Shown: positions 20,159 through 28,708, counted from the stretch's first letter. The stretch is DNA of 64,000 nt from Thalassobius sp047123305 (GCF_047123305.1 NZ_CP138918.1:434001-498000); one strand, 5' to 3'. Program-made: numbers and translations. Notes: generated by a model from the sequence alone, not told the origin.

Positions 20159-20290
20159 ATGGATCAAATCCCCTTCTAGCAGGTTGATGTTACCGCTAAC
20201 TCAGCTGCCTTATACGCATGTGGTACGGCAGAAACAATTCCAATCACGCGCAAAGTGGCATAGAGCGTTTTTAAACCAAGTGAAAGTTTC

Positions 20291-21031
20291 ATGACCTACC
20301 AGCCCTTCCATATTCACGGGACCGACCGCAGCTCTCGTTTTCTCATCACCTGTGACCATGCCACCAACACCGTTCCGCCCTTTGTGAACGGGGGCGAACT
20401 GGGGCTGGGGGCCGGTGATATGAACCGCCACATCGCCTATGACGTTGGCGCCGCCGGGGTGACACGGGCGCTGGCTGATGCACTGGGATGCCCCGCCATC
20501 CTGTCGGATTTTTCCCGTCTGGTGATCGATCCAAACCGCGGTGACGATGATCCCACCCTGCTGATGAAGCTATATGACGGCACCATCATCCCCGCCAACC
20601 GCCACGCGGACGCGGCAGAGCTGGAGCGGCGTCTGGACGCCTGTTACCGCCCCTATCACGCAGCCCTGGCCGAACTGGCGGTGCGGCGTGAGGATACGGT
20701 GATCATCTCGATGCATTCCTTTACACCGCAGTTGCAGGGCCGTGCCCCACGTCCTTGGCATATCGGTGTACTCTGGGCCGAGGATGGGCGGTATGCTCAG
20801 CCGCTGATTGCCCGGTTGGAGGAAGAGAAGGACCTTTGTGTGGGCGACAATGAACCCTACACCGGCTATCTGCCCGGCGATGCGATCGACACCCATGCCA
20901 CCGCACACAATCGGCCCAACGCGCTGATCGAGATCCGCAATGATCTGATCGAGCACGCCGACCAGCAGGCCCAGTGGGGCCAGCGTCTGGCGCCGATCCT
21001 GAAAGAAACTCTGGCCCGCAGCGGCGTTTGA
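20291..21031 (+). CDS. N-formylglutamate amidohydrolase family protein
   Basis: A 246-aa zinc hydrolase of the family that cleaves N-formyl-L-glutamate to formate and glutamate in histidine degradation. SSRFLITCDHATNTVPPFVN contains the metal-binding D-H region, followed by IAYDVGAAGVTRALADALGC and the MHSFTPQLQGR segment. No other hut gene is nearby, so the substrate may differ. First of four co-directional genes (20.3-22.7 kb). Shine-Dalgarno is weak. Confidence 0.85.
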   Translation: MTYQPFHIHGTDRSSRFLITCDHATNTVPPFVNGGELGLGAGDMNRHIAYDVGAAGVTRALADALGCPAILSDFSRLVIDPNRGDDDPTLLMKLYDGTIIPANRHADAAELERRLDACYRPYHAALAELAVRREDTVIISMHSFTPQLQGRAPRPWHIGVLWAEDGRYAQPLIARLEEEKDLCVGDNEPYTGYLPGDAIDTHATAHNRPNALIEIRNDLIEHADQQAQWGQRLAPILKETLARSGV

Positions 21032-21061
21032 TACGCGCGTGCCCCCCTAAAAGGAGCCCCC

Positions 21062-21406
21062 ATGCCCCATGTTGTGATTGATTTTTCCGCCGGTCTGGAA
21101 GACAGCGCAGATATGACCGCCCTCTGTCAGGCTGTGTTTGACAAACTGGCGCAGGAACCGGCCATCCCCAATGCCGCCACCTTGAAAGTCCGCGCCCGCC
21201 CGCAGCCCTTTGCGGTGATCGGCACCGCGCCGCAAAGCTTTGCCCATGCCACCCTGCGCCTGCTGCCGGGGCGCGACGACGCGACCAAGTCCCATCTGAC
21301 CCAATCTGTGCTAGAGGTTCTGGCAAAACACCTGCCCGAGACCGGCAGCCTCACCGTTGAGGTGGTCGAAATGCACGGCGCATCCTATGCCAAACGTGTC
21401 CTGTGA
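21062..21406 (+). CDS. 5-carboxymethyl-2-hydroxymuconate isomerase-like tautomerase
   Basis: A 114-aa protein (MPHVVIDFSAGLEDSADMTA) of the CHMI branch of the tautomerase superfamily. As usual, Pro is residue 2 and would be the N-terminal catalytic base after Met removal. In the homoprotocatechuate pathway CHMI isomerises a ring-cleavage product; no complete pathway is visible here, so the substrate is uncertain. AGGAG lies upstream; it follows the amidohydrolase gene by 30 nt and probably shares its transcript. Confidence 0.82.
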   Translation: MPHVVIDFSAGLEDSADMTALCQAVFDKLAQEPAIPNAATLKVRARPQPFAVIGTAPQSFAHATLRLLPGRDDATKSHLTQSVLEVLAKHLPETGSLTVEVVEMHGASYAKRVL

Positions 21407-21426
21407 CACGATCCAAGGAGAGACCA

Positions 21427-21744
21427 ATGGACGATCAAACCCGTATCGAGCTTGAAGCCGCCGCCTTCCGCACCCTGCGTGAACATCTGATGGAAAAACG
21501 CACCGACGTTCAGAACATCGACATGATGAACCTCGCCGGTTTCTGCCGCAACTGCCTCAGCCGTTGGTATCAGGAAGCCGCCAATGAGCGTGGCATCGAG
21601 ATGTCCAAAAACGAAGCGCGCGAGATCTACTACGGCATGACCATGGACGAATGGAAAGCCAACTATCAGACCGACGCCAGCCCTGAAAAGCAGGCAGAGT
21701 TCAAAAAGGCATTTGCCGAAAATGTTGGTGAAGATAAGGGGTGA
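21427..21744 (+). CDS. DUF1244 family protein
   Basis: A 105-aa, compact, acidic protein of the DUF1244 family common in proteobacteria; function unknown. The conserved core is MNLAGFCRNCLSRWYQEAAN, with two cysteines three apart, followed by EIYYGMTMDEWKANYQ. Start is fixed by AAGGAG before the ATG at 21427; the longer frame from 21403 overlaps the upstream gene. Ends at a clear terminator. Confidence 0.88.
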   Translation: MDDQTRIELEAAAFRTLREHLMEKRTDVQNIDMMNLAGFCRNCLSRWYQEAANERGIEMSKNEAREIYYGMTMDEWKANYQTDASPEKQAEFKKAFAENVGEDKG

Positions 21745-21767
21745 GACCCGCGCAATCGGAATTGAAG

Positions 21768-21796
21768 GAGGCCGCCCACACGGCCTCTTTTGTGTT
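21768..21796 (+). terminator. Rho-independent terminator after DUF1244 gene
   Basis: GAGGCCG-(CCCACA)-CGGCCTC stem followed by TTTTGTGTTT, 24 nt after the stop. It closes the 20.3-21.7 kb transcript, so the dioxygenase gene that follows probably has its own promoter. Confidence 0.85.
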
Positions 21797-21904
21797 TCAG
21801 GCGTGCCCCTGCAAAGCTGCACATATTCTGTGATGAAACCTGCGTTTTCTGCGCAGAGGAACAGACTTACCTTGACCTCAACGCAATAAATGCAGGAGGC
21901 CAAG

Positions 21905-22696
21905 ATGCCCCTTCCCACCCACTTTATCTCGCATGGCGGCGGGCCCTGGCCCTGGGTGCCGCAGATGGCGGCTGAGTTTGCCCCATTGGCGGCGTCTTAC
22001 CGCGCACTGGCGGACAGCCTGCAACAGAAACCCAAAGCCGTGCTGATGATCTCGGGCCATTGGGAGACCGAGAGCTTTGCTGTCCAACACTGCAAACGCC
22101 CGCCGATGGTCTATGATTACAGTGGTTTCCCGCCGGAAACCTATGAGGTGCGCTATCCTGCCCCCGGCGCCCCGGAGCTGGCCGAAGATGTGGCCCAGCG
22201 CCTGCACCGAGCAGGTCTACCTACCCGGCTGGACGACACCCAGGGCTATGACCACGGCACCTTCGTGCCGATGTCACTGCTGTTCCCCGAGGCGGATGTG
22301 CCGCTGTTTCAGGTGTCCTTGCAGCATGGCTATGACCCGGCTGCCCATTGGGAAATGGGCCGCGCCCTGGCCCCGTTGCGCGACGATGGCGTGCTGATCA
22401 TCGGGTCCGGCCTCAGCTACCACAACCTGCGCCTCTTTGGCCCCGAAGCGCGCGAGCCCTCCGAAGGGTTTGACCAATGGCTGCAGCAGGCGCTGCAATT
22501 GCCGCCCGAGGTGCGCCGCTCTGCGATCCTGAATTGGGAACAGGCCCCCTTTGCCCGCGTGAGCCACAAGAAAGAGGACCATCTGGCGCCGCTCTTTGCC
22601 ATCTTGGGGGCATCGGAACAGGACAAGGCCGAGGTGACCTATCATCAGAAGATGATCTTTGGCGGGGTGACCGCGTCGAGCTTCCGATTTGGGTGA
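21905..22696 (+). CDS. DODA-type extradiol dioxygenase family protein (YgiD-like)
   Basis: A 263-aa class III extradiol dioxygenase-like protein. MPLPTHFISHGGGPWPWVPQ holds the first metal His, GHWETESFAVQH the second, and DHGTFVPMSLLFPEADVPLF the catalytic His segment. E. coli YgiD can open the ring of L-DOPA; many members have unknown natural substrates. Start ATG 21905 has AGGAGG 5 nt upstream. A long perfect hairpin follows at 22726. Confidence 0.88.
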   Translation: MPLPTHFISHGGGPWPWVPQMAAEFAPLAASYRALADSLQQKPKAVLMISGHWETESFAVQHCKRPPMVYDYSGFPPETYEVRYPAPGAPELAEDVAQRLHRAGLPTRLDDTQGYDHGTFVPMSLLFPEADVPLFQVSLQHGYDPAAHWEMGRALAPLRDDGVLIIGSGLSYHNLRLFGPEAREPSEGFDQWLQQALQLPPEVRRSAILNWEQAPFARVSHKKEDHLAPLFAILGASEQDKAEVTYHQKMIFGGVTASSFRFG

Positions 22697-22986
22697 GGCT
22701 CTGCAGGTGCCAACGGCGCCCAATTGCCCCTGCGCACCCAAAATTGCGCAGGGGCGGGGAATGGCAATACACAAACAAATGACTTAAGAAAAACAGGGCC
22801 AACCCTGAAGGTCAGCTTAGCGCTGCGGCGCAGAATCTTCAACCTATGACAGCGCATCAGAACCCCAACTCGCCACAAGCCCTCGGTTTGACTGATTACT
22901 TTTTGATCCCAAGACCCACGCCACCAAAATCAGAACGCAAAACGGCCCCACGCGGGGGCCGTTCCGAAGGATCACAAAGGGAATCG
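22697..22986. other. Intergenic region with an 11-bp hairpin
   Basis: 290 nt without a gene between the dioxygenase and the transaminase (convergent). It contains an 11-bp perfect inverted repeat, GCCCCTGCGCA (22726-22736) with TGCGCAGGGGC (22745-22755), without T-tract, plus the transaminase terminator at 22931-22963. Nothing else is recognisable. Confidence 0.5.
22931..22963 (-). terminator. Probable terminator of the transaminase gene
   Basis: AACGGCCCC-(CGCGT)-GGGGCCGTT stem, 9 bp, followed on the minus strand by TTGCGTT. The U-run is poor, so strength is uncertain. It lies 23 nt after the stop. Confidence 0.6.
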
Positions 22987-23850
22987 TCAGATCGCAGCCT
23001 TCAGGCTTTCGTCCAGGTAGATCTCACGCAGGCGTTTGGCCACGGGGCCCACTTCACCCCCCCCAATCGCGGCACCGTCCAGCTCCACCACCGGCATCAC
23101 AAAGGTCGAGGCCGAGGTGACGAACGCTTCATCCGCGGATTGCGCTTCCTCGATGGTAAAGCTGCGCTCCACCACTTCCATCTGGGCCTCACGGGCGAAG
23201 CGCAATACGGCGGCACGGGTGATGCCATGCAGGATGTCATTGCTCAGCGCGCGGGTGATGATCTTGCCGTCTTTGACGATATATGCGTTGTTCGAGGTGC
23301 CCTCGGTCACCTTGCCCTCTTCCACCAGCCATGCGTCATCACAGCCAGCTTTCTTGGCCATCATCTTGCCCATCGACGGGTAAAGCAGCTGCACGGTTTT
23401 GATGTCACGACGGCCCCAGCGGATGTCCTCGATCGAGATCACCTTGATGCCGGTCTTGGCGGCCGGGCTGTCGGCCAGACCGGGTTTGTTCTGGGTGAAC
23501 AGCACCAGGGTTGGACGGGTTTCTTCGGCGTCGGGGAAGACAAAGTCACGGTCGCCGGGCGCGCCCCGGGTCACCTGCAGATAGATCATACCCTCTTCGA
23601 TGCCGTTCAGTTCCACCAGCTTGCGGTGGATCTCGAGCAGGTCGCCAAATTCCGCAGGCTTCGCCATATCCAGCTCATCCAACGACCGTTCCAGACGTTT
23701 CAAGTGACCGTCAAAATCGATCAGCTTGCCACCCAGCACACTGGTCACCTCATAGACGCCATCCGCCATCAGGAACCCGCGATCAAAGATCGACACCGTG
23801 GCTTCGGTCTCGGGCAGATAGTCGCCATTAACAAATACGGTACGGGTCAT
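22987..23850 (-). CDS. dat: D-amino-acid transaminase (class IV PLP enzyme)
   Basis: Transfers the amino group of D-amino acids, typically D-Ala to 2-oxoglutarate giving D-Glu. The 287-aa product starts MTRTVFVNGDYLPETEATVS and has IFDRGFLMADGVYEV, the D-aminotransferase hallmark YLQVTRGAPGDRDFV, the PLP-Lys region (TVQLLYPSMGKMMAKKAG) and EGTSNNAYIV. AGGAG precedes the ATG. It neighbours dgcN/dgcA, which consume D-Glu, supporting D- rather than branched-chain specificity; the latter cannot be excluded. Confidence 0.87.
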   Translation of the reverse strand: MTRTVFVNGDYLPETEATVSIFDRGFLMADGVYEVTSVLGGKLIDFDGHLKRLERSLDELDMAKPAEFGDLLEIHRKLVELNGIEEGMIYLQVTRGAPGDRDFVFPDAEETRPTLVLFTQNKPGLADSPAAKTGIKVISIEDIRWGRRDIKTVQLLYPSMGKMMAKKAGCDDAWLVEEGKVTEGTSNNAYIVKDGKIITRALSNDILHGITRAAVLRFAREAQMEVVERSFTIEEAQSADEAFVTSASTFVMPVVELDGAAIGGGEVGPVAKRLREIYLDESLKAAI

Positions 23851-23957
23851 GCGGTTCTCCTGTCTTGGACGCTGCGTCGGCAATTGACGTCTGGTCACAC
23901 TCCTGTTTTGGCTTTGGATATCGGCCTAACGGCAAATTCCACAAAGGGGAAGCTTAG

Positions 23958-24416
23958 ATGCCTGCGACACACTCCGCCCTGATCATGTTGGTCGCCGGGA
24001 TCGGCATTCCTGTTCTGGCAGCCCTGAACGCGGCGTTGGGTCAGCGGCTCGGCTCGCCAATTGCGGCGGGGGTGATCCTGTTCATCGTGGCACTCTCGAC
24101 CACCCTAATCGTGTTCCTCATTGCATCTGCCACCTCTGGCGCCTCGCTGAAAGGGGCGCTGAGCGCGCCACCCCATCTGTTTTTCGCCGGCTGTCTGGTG
24201 GCCTTCTACGTTCTATCGATCACCTGGGTCGCGCCGAGTTTCGGGGTCGGCAACGCGGTGTTCTTTGTGCTGATCGGCCAGTTGATCTCGGCCGCGCTGA
24301 TTGACCACTTCGGCCTGTTTGGGGCGGCACAGCACCCGCTAACAGCCACCCGCATTGCAGGCATTGCTGTCATGGGGGCCGGTGTGTTCCTGACCCAGAT
24401 CGCAGGCCGCGGCTGA
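23958..24416 (+). CDS. DMT-superfamily transporter (DUF606/YdcZ type)
   Basis: A 152-aa integral membrane protein with about five hydrophobic helices, starting MPATHSALIMLVAGIGIPVL and containing AALNAALGQRLGSPIAAGVI. This short half-size DMT family usually works as a dimer; the substrate is unknown. It is divergent from dat and convergent with dgcA, so a role in D-amino-acid or related metabolite transport is possible but only by position. Confidence 0.83.
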   Translation: MPATHSALIMLVAGIGIPVLAALNAALGQRLGSPIAAGVILFIVALSTTLIVFLIASATSGASLKGALSAPPHLFFAGCLVAFYVLSITWVAPSFGVGNAVFFVLIGQLISAALIDHFGLFGAAQHPLTATRIAGIAVMGAGVFLTQIAGRG

Positions 24417-24437
24417 GCCGCGGCCCAGCACGCAAGG

Positions 24438-25403
24438 TTAACCCCAAAGCGCCGCGTCGGGTCCGTGCACGCCGGCCGCGTCAAACGTCAACGGCGTCTC
24501 ACGGTCTTCGGCCAGCAGCAGCGGCCCGTCCAGATCGGTCACCATCGCACCCTGCGCCACCAAGGTTGCCGGGGCCATCGCAAGGGACGATCCGACCATA
24601 CAGCCCACCATCACCTCATAACCCTCGGCCAATGCCGCCGCGCGCAGTTTCAGCGCCTCGGTCAAACCGCCGGTTTTGTCGAGCTTGATGTTCACCACAT
24701 CATATTTGCCCTTCAGCTTCGCCAGCGATGTGCGGTCATGGCAGCTTTCGTCGGCGCAGACCGGCACCGGACGCTCCATACCGATCAAGGCGTCATCTTC
24801 ACCGGCTGGCAAAGGCTGTTCCACCAGATCGACACCCAGACGCACCAGATGCGAGGCCAGATCGGCGTAGACCTCGGCGCTCCAGCCCTCATTGGCGTCC
24901 ACAATGATCCGCGCTTCGGGCGCGCCTTTGCGCACGGCCTCAAGGCGAACCATATCGTCGGGCGTGCCCAGCTTGATTTTCAAAAGCGGACGGTGGGCGT
25001 TCTTGGCGGCCTGTTTCTGCATCTCCTCAGGCGAGGCCAGCGACAGGGTGTAGGCGGTGATTTCAGGCTCCGGCGCGGGCAGACCCGCCAGCTCCCAAAC
25101 CCGTTTGCCAGCCTGTTTCGCCTCCAGATCCCAGAGCGCGCAGTCCATCGCGTTGCGGGCCGCACCAGCCGGCAGCAGATCCTGCAACGCTTCGCGGGTC
25201 ACATCAGCGGGCAGGCCTTCGATTTCAGCGGTGACGGACTCCAAGGTCTCATCATAACGCGCATAAGGCACACATTCGCCCCAGCCCACATGGCCACCGC
25301 GTTCCACCTTCACCGTCAGCACCTGCGCCTCGGTCCGGCTGCCCCGGCTGATCGTAAACACCTGCGCCAGTTTAAAGACGTCTTTTTGAACGGTGATGGT
25401 CAC
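24438..25403 (-). CDS. dgcA: N-acetyl-D-glutamate racemase DgcA (enolase superfamily)
   Basis: Enolase-superfamily racemase/epimerase, 321 aa. Its usual annotation is dipeptide epimerase, but the pairing with DUF1611 fits DgcA, which converts N-acetyl-D-Glu to N-acetyl-L-Glu. Visible: catalytic Lys in RPLLKIKLGTPDD, metal ligands in IIVDANEGW, VEQPLP and CADESCHD, second catalytic Lys in VNIKLDKTGGL. Start is GTG (GGAGGGGTGGC upstream). Lies 80 nt after dgcN on the same strand. Confidence 0.88.
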   Translation of the reverse strand: MTITVQKDVFKLAQVFTISRGSRTEAQVLTVKVERGGHVGWGECVPYARYDETLESVTAEIEGLPADVTREALQDLLPAGAARNAMDCALWDLEAKQAGKRVWELAGLPAPEPEITAYTLSLASPEEMQKQAAKNAHRPLLKIKLGTPDDMVRLEAVRKGAPEARIIVDANEGWSAEVYADLASHLVRLGVDLVEQPLPAGEDDALIGMERPVPVCADESCHDRTSLAKLKGKYDVVNIKLDKTGGLTEALKLRAAALAEGYEVMVGCMVGSSLAMAPATLVAQGAMVTDLDGPLLLAEDRETPLTFDAAGVHGPDAALWG

Positions 25404-25417
25404 GCCACCCCTCCCGA

Positions 25418-25439
25418 TTTCATCTTGCCAAAAATACTC
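25418..25439 (+). repeat. Dispersed intergenic repeat, copy 1
   Basis: TTTCATCTTGCCAAAAATAC plus TC, in the dgcN-dgcA spacer. It matches copy 2 (38036) at 21 of 22 bases and copy 3 (28709) more loosely. This resembles a short AT-centred repeat I recall as common between genes of Roseobacter-group genomes. Confidence 0.6.
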
Positions 25440-25483
25440 AAAGCCCGGAGCCCTCCAAGAGCTCCGGCCTTATAAGCCTCAGA

Positions 25484-26485
25484 TCACACCGCTTCCAGCG
25501 CGTCGACCAGTTTTCCCGCACCAAAGCGGAACGGGTCGGTGGCTGGCAGGCCCAGCTCCGCCTCAACCTTGGCGCAATAGGCCTTGGCTTCATCCTCGGG
25601 CATGTTCTGGGTGTTGATCGAATAGCCCACCACCTGACAGTCGGGGTTGGCGACCTTGGCCAGCGACAGCGCCATATCGCGCACCGCCTCCAAGCTGGGC
25701 AGGTGATAGTCCGGCAGACCCCGCATGTGATCGCGGGTCGGCTCATGACAGACCACCAGCGCATCAGGCTGACCGCCGTGGATCAGCGCCATGGTCACGC
25801 CCGAGTAGGACACGTGGAACAGGCTGCCCTGCCCTTCGATGATGTCCCAGTGATCGGCGTCATTGCTGGGGGTGATGTATTCGATCGAGCCCGCCATGAA
25901 ATCCGCAATCACCGCATCCAGCGGCACACCGTCGCCGGTGATCAAGATGCCGGTCTGGCCGGTCGCACGGAACGAGGCCTTCATGCCACGGGCGCGCATT
26001 TCCTTTTCCATACAAAGCGCGGTGTACATCTTGCCCACCGAACAGTCGGTGCCCACCGCCAGCAGACGTTTGCCGGTGCGTTTCTTGCCATTGGCAATCG
26101 GGTAGTCCACTTCTGGCACCCGCACATCATGCAGGTCCTGACCAGTGGCCTTGGCCACAGCAACCAGATCCTCTTCGTCCTGCAGCAGGTTGTGCAGCCC
26201 CGAAGCCAGATCAAAACCCTCTTCCAACGCGGTGACCAGAACCTTCTTCCAGGCCTGGCTGATCACGCCGCCCCGGTTGGCGACACCAATCACCAGCGTT
26301 TTGGCACCGGCCGCCTTGGCCTCCTCCAGGGTCATGTCAGGCAGCCCCATGTCGGCCTTGCAGCCCTCCATCCGATACTGGCCCACTGCAAATTCAGGAC
26401 GCCAGTCCTTGATACCCTGGGCCACTTTCGCAGCCAGTTGGTCCGGGGCGTCACCCAAAAACAGCAGATAAGGGGTCTTGATCAT
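25484..26485 (-). CDS. dgcN: DgcN, D-glutamate N-acetyltransferase (DUF1611 family)
   Basis: A 333-aa DUF1611 protein (MIKTPYLLFLGDAPDQLAAK). Members paired with DgcA acetylate D-Glu, the first step of a D-Glu catabolic route known from marine bacteria. Visible: N-terminal Rossmann-like domain with VIGVANRGGVISQAW, and a P-loop-like KRLLAVGTDCSVGKMYTALC followed by GQTGILITGDGVPLDAVIAD. First gene of dgcN-dgcA; divergent from mcl1 across 289 nt. Confidence 0.88.
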   Translation of the reverse strand: MIKTPYLLFLGDAPDQLAAKVAQGIKDWRPEFAVGQYRMEGCKADMGLPDMTLEEAKAAGAKTLVIGVANRGGVISQAWKKVLVTALEEGFDLASGLHNLLQDEEDLVAVAKATGQDLHDVRVPEVDYPIANGKKRTGKRLLAVGTDCSVGKMYTALCMEKEMRARGMKASFRATGQTGILITGDGVPLDAVIADFMAGSIEYITPSNDADHWDIIEGQGSLFHVSYSGVTMALIHGGQPDALVVCHEPTRDHMRGLPDYHLPSLEAVRDMALSLAKVANPDCQVVGYSINTQNMPEDEAKAYCAKVEAELGLPATDPFRFGAGKLVDALEAV

Positions 26486-26774
26486 CGTATCGGCCTTTCA
26501 TTTCTTTTAGCTGGCGCAGTTTGATGGATTCGTATCGGGATTGTCTTCGTGAATGGCGACCGGCACCTAGCGTCAAACGAAGCTTTCACCGCAAAGTGCA
26601 CGACAGCCTGAAGAATCTTCGAAGTTCGCACTATGCCTGCGAATTAATCACCGCCTCACGCATTTCTCTGCACTCGCAATGCCGCAGCTGCATAATATCC
26701 TTGCGATCAGGGACGCAATTTAATAACTCTCAAGTCAGGAAATCTGTAATTTCGTTACCCAAAGGAATCGCCTC
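26486..26774. promoter_or_regulatory. Divergent dgcN-mcl1 promoter region
   Basis: 289 nt, noticeably AT-richer than its surroundings, between divergent dgcN and mcl1. It must carry both promoters. One inverted repeat is visible: TTCGCA-(7 nt)-TGCGAA at 26625-26643, a possible operator. I cannot name the regulator. Confidence 0.5.
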
Positions 26775-27734
26775 ATGAGCTTCCGCCTCCAACCGGCCGC
26801 CCCGGCACGCCCCAACCGCTGCCAGCTGTTCGGCCCGGCTTCCAACACCAAGTTGTTTGCAAAAATGGCCGCCTCGGCTGCGGATGTGATCAACATCGAC
26901 CTTGAAGATTCCGTGGCCCCCACGGACAAGGATATGGCCCGCGCCAATGCCATTGAAGCGATCAACACCATCGACTGGGGCAGTAAAACCCTGTCGGTAC
27001 GGATCAACAGCCTCGACACCCCTTACTGGTACCGCGACGTTGTGGATCTGCTGGAACAGGCCGGTGACCGTCTGGACCAGATCATGATCCCCAAAGTGGG
27101 CTGCGCCGAAGACATCTACGCGGTTGACGCGCTGGTCACCGCCATTGAAGCCGCCAAGGGCCGCAGCAAACGCATTTCCTTTGAGGTCATCATCGAATCC
27201 GCGGCCGGCATCGCCCATGTCGAAGCCATCGCCGCCGCCTCGCCCCGGCTGGAGGCCATGAGCCTCGGGGCCGCCGATTTTGCCGCCTCGATGGGCATGC
27301 AGACCACCGGCATCGGGGGCACGCAGGAAAACTACTACATGCTGCACGACGGCCAGAAACATTGGTCCGATCCCTGGCATTGGGCGCAGGCCGCCATCGT
27401 TGCCGCCTGCCGCACCCACGGCATCCTGCCGGTGGACGGTCCCTTTGGCGATTTCTCGGATGACGAGGGCTATATTGCACAGGCCAAACGTTCGGCGACA
27501 TTGGGCATGGTTGGCAAATGGGCGATCCACCCGAAACAGATCGCGCTGGCCAATGAGGTCTTCACCCCGTCCGAGGCTGCAGTGTCCGAGGCGCGTGAGA
27601 TTCTTGCGGCAATGGAGCAGGCCAAAGCCAACGGCGAAGGCGCCACGGTCTACAAAGGCCGCCTGGTCGACATCGCCTCGATCAAACAGGCCGAGGTCAT
27701 CGTCGCCCAATCTGAGCTGATCGCGGGCAGCTAA
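26775..27734 (+). CDS. mcl1: L-malyl-CoA/beta-methylmalyl-CoA lyase
   Basis: Cleaves (3S)-malyl-CoA and beta-methylmalyl-CoA to glyoxylate plus acetyl- or propionyl-CoA in the ethylmalonyl-CoA pathway for C2 assimilation. The 319-aa product starts MSFRLQPAAPARPNRCQLFG and has the Mg-binding motif in ADVINIDLEDSVAP, the conserved ISFEVIIESAAGIAHVEAIA and MSLGAADFAASMGMQTTGIG. Length agrees with Rhodobacter Mcl1. AAGGA lies 8 nt upstream; a terminator follows. Confidence 0.94.
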   Translation: MSFRLQPAAPARPNRCQLFGPASNTKLFAKMAASAADVINIDLEDSVAPTDKDMARANAIEAINTIDWGSKTLSVRINSLDTPYWYRDVVDLLEQAGDRLDQIMIPKVGCAEDIYAVDALVTAIEAAKGRSKRISFEVIIESAAGIAHVEAIAAASPRLEAMSLGAADFAASMGMQTTGIGGTQENYYMLHDGQKHWSDPWHWAQAAIVAACRTHGILPVDGPFGDFSDDEGYIAQAKRSATLGMVGKWAIHPKQIALANEVFTPSEAAVSEAREILAAMEQAKANGEGATVYKGRLVDIASIKQAEVIVAQSELIAGS

Positions 27735-27745
27735 CCCCCAATCCC

Positions 27746-27776
27746 AAAGGGGGCCTCACTCGGGCGCCCTTTTTCG
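27746..27776 (+). terminator. Rho-independent terminator of mcl1
   Basis: AAAGGG-g-GCC / GGG-C-GCCCTTT stem followed by TTTTT, 12 nt after the mcl1 stop. Confidence 0.82.
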
Positions 27777-27791
27777 TCTTTGTTCGATAGC

Positions 27792-28628
27792 TCACTTCAG
27801 CAACACACAGAGCTGGGTCAGCAGGTCTTCAGCTGGCGTATCCGCGGGCGAGTTCAGATAGACCTCATAGGGCGCGGCATCCGCGGCCTCCTCCCCACTT
27901 TCCGGCAACCAGCGGCCGTAGAGGTAGTGATAGGCCTCCGCCATGTTGGAATAAGGCCCCTTGAAGGTCAGCACCCCAACACGGCCCGCCATATAGCCCA
28001 GCTCCTCCAGACCTTCCGGCACCGCAGCTTCGTCTTTCAGGATAAATCCGGCAAAGCTGCGCAGGTCTTCTTCGGGCACTTCTGCTGGGTCATGAAAATA
28101 GATCCCCGCCATCGCCACGGTCTGACCCCAAAACCCCCGCGTGGTCGCCGTGGCGGCCAGTTCCTCAAACTTCGCGCCGATCCCCAAATAGGACCCCGCA
28201 TGGTGTTGCCCTGCCAGACGCAGCGCGCCGCGGTCCTCAATTTTTACATCAAACACCTTAAACTCCTCAGGTTTCATATGCCGGAGCGCCACCAGCGGCA
28301 CCCCCTGCTTGCGAAACGCCAGAGGCGTCATCCGGTAGACCGCCCGAAAGGCCCGACCAAAGCTTTGTGGCGTCGGATAGCCCACCCGCGTGGCAATCTC
28401 GGCCACCGGATCGGTGCCCTGCGCCAACAGCAAGGAGGCCTGATGCAACCGCACCCGGCGCACCATCTCGGCGCAGGTTTCCACCATCATCGCGTGAAAA
28501 ACACGATGCCAGTGAAACCGCGACATCGCCGCCACGTCGGCCAGACGGTCCAGCGACAGATCGCCCGCCGGATTGTCATGGATGTATTTCACCACCCGCA
28601 GGATCCGGTCCTCGTAGCTACAGGCCAT
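27792..28628 (-). CDS. AraC-family regulator with GyrI-like effector domain
   Basis: A 278-aa protein with the double HTH at the N-terminus (about residues 8-105, LSLDRLADVAAMSRFHWHRV and VAEIATRVGYPTPQSFGRAF) and a C-terminal GyrI/BacA-type small-molecule-binding domain (KIEDRGALRLAGQHHAGSYL onward). This Rob/TipA-like layout is linked to multidrug or xenobiotic sensing. Start MACSYEDRILRVVKYI is chosen for GAGG 5 nt upstream; the longer frame has atypical N-terminal sequence. Confidence 0.87.
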   Translation of the reverse strand: MACSYEDRILRVVKYIHDNPAGDLSLDRLADVAAMSRFHWHRVFHAMMVETCAEMVRRVRLHQASLLLAQGTDPVAEIATRVGYPTPQSFGRAFRAVYRMTPLAFRKQGVPLVALRHMKPEEFKVFDVKIEDRGALRLAGQHHAGSYLGIGAKFEELAATATTRGFWGQTVAMAGIYFHDPAEVPEEDLRSFAGFILKDEAAVPEGLEELGYMAGRVGVLTFKGPYSNMAEAYHYLYGRWLPESGEEAADAAPYEVYLNSPADTPAEDLLTQLCVLLK

Positions 28629-28708
28629 ACCACCCTCTTTCATTTCGCACCGCAGATGTGCCCGATCTGCGATGAACAAGTCTTGCTGACCTGCGCGATC
28701 CCAGCGTT

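Noticed and set aside
18665..20179. 504-codon frame opposite pyk
   Set aside because: Complete antisense overlap with a clear pyruvate kinase; no recognisable domain.
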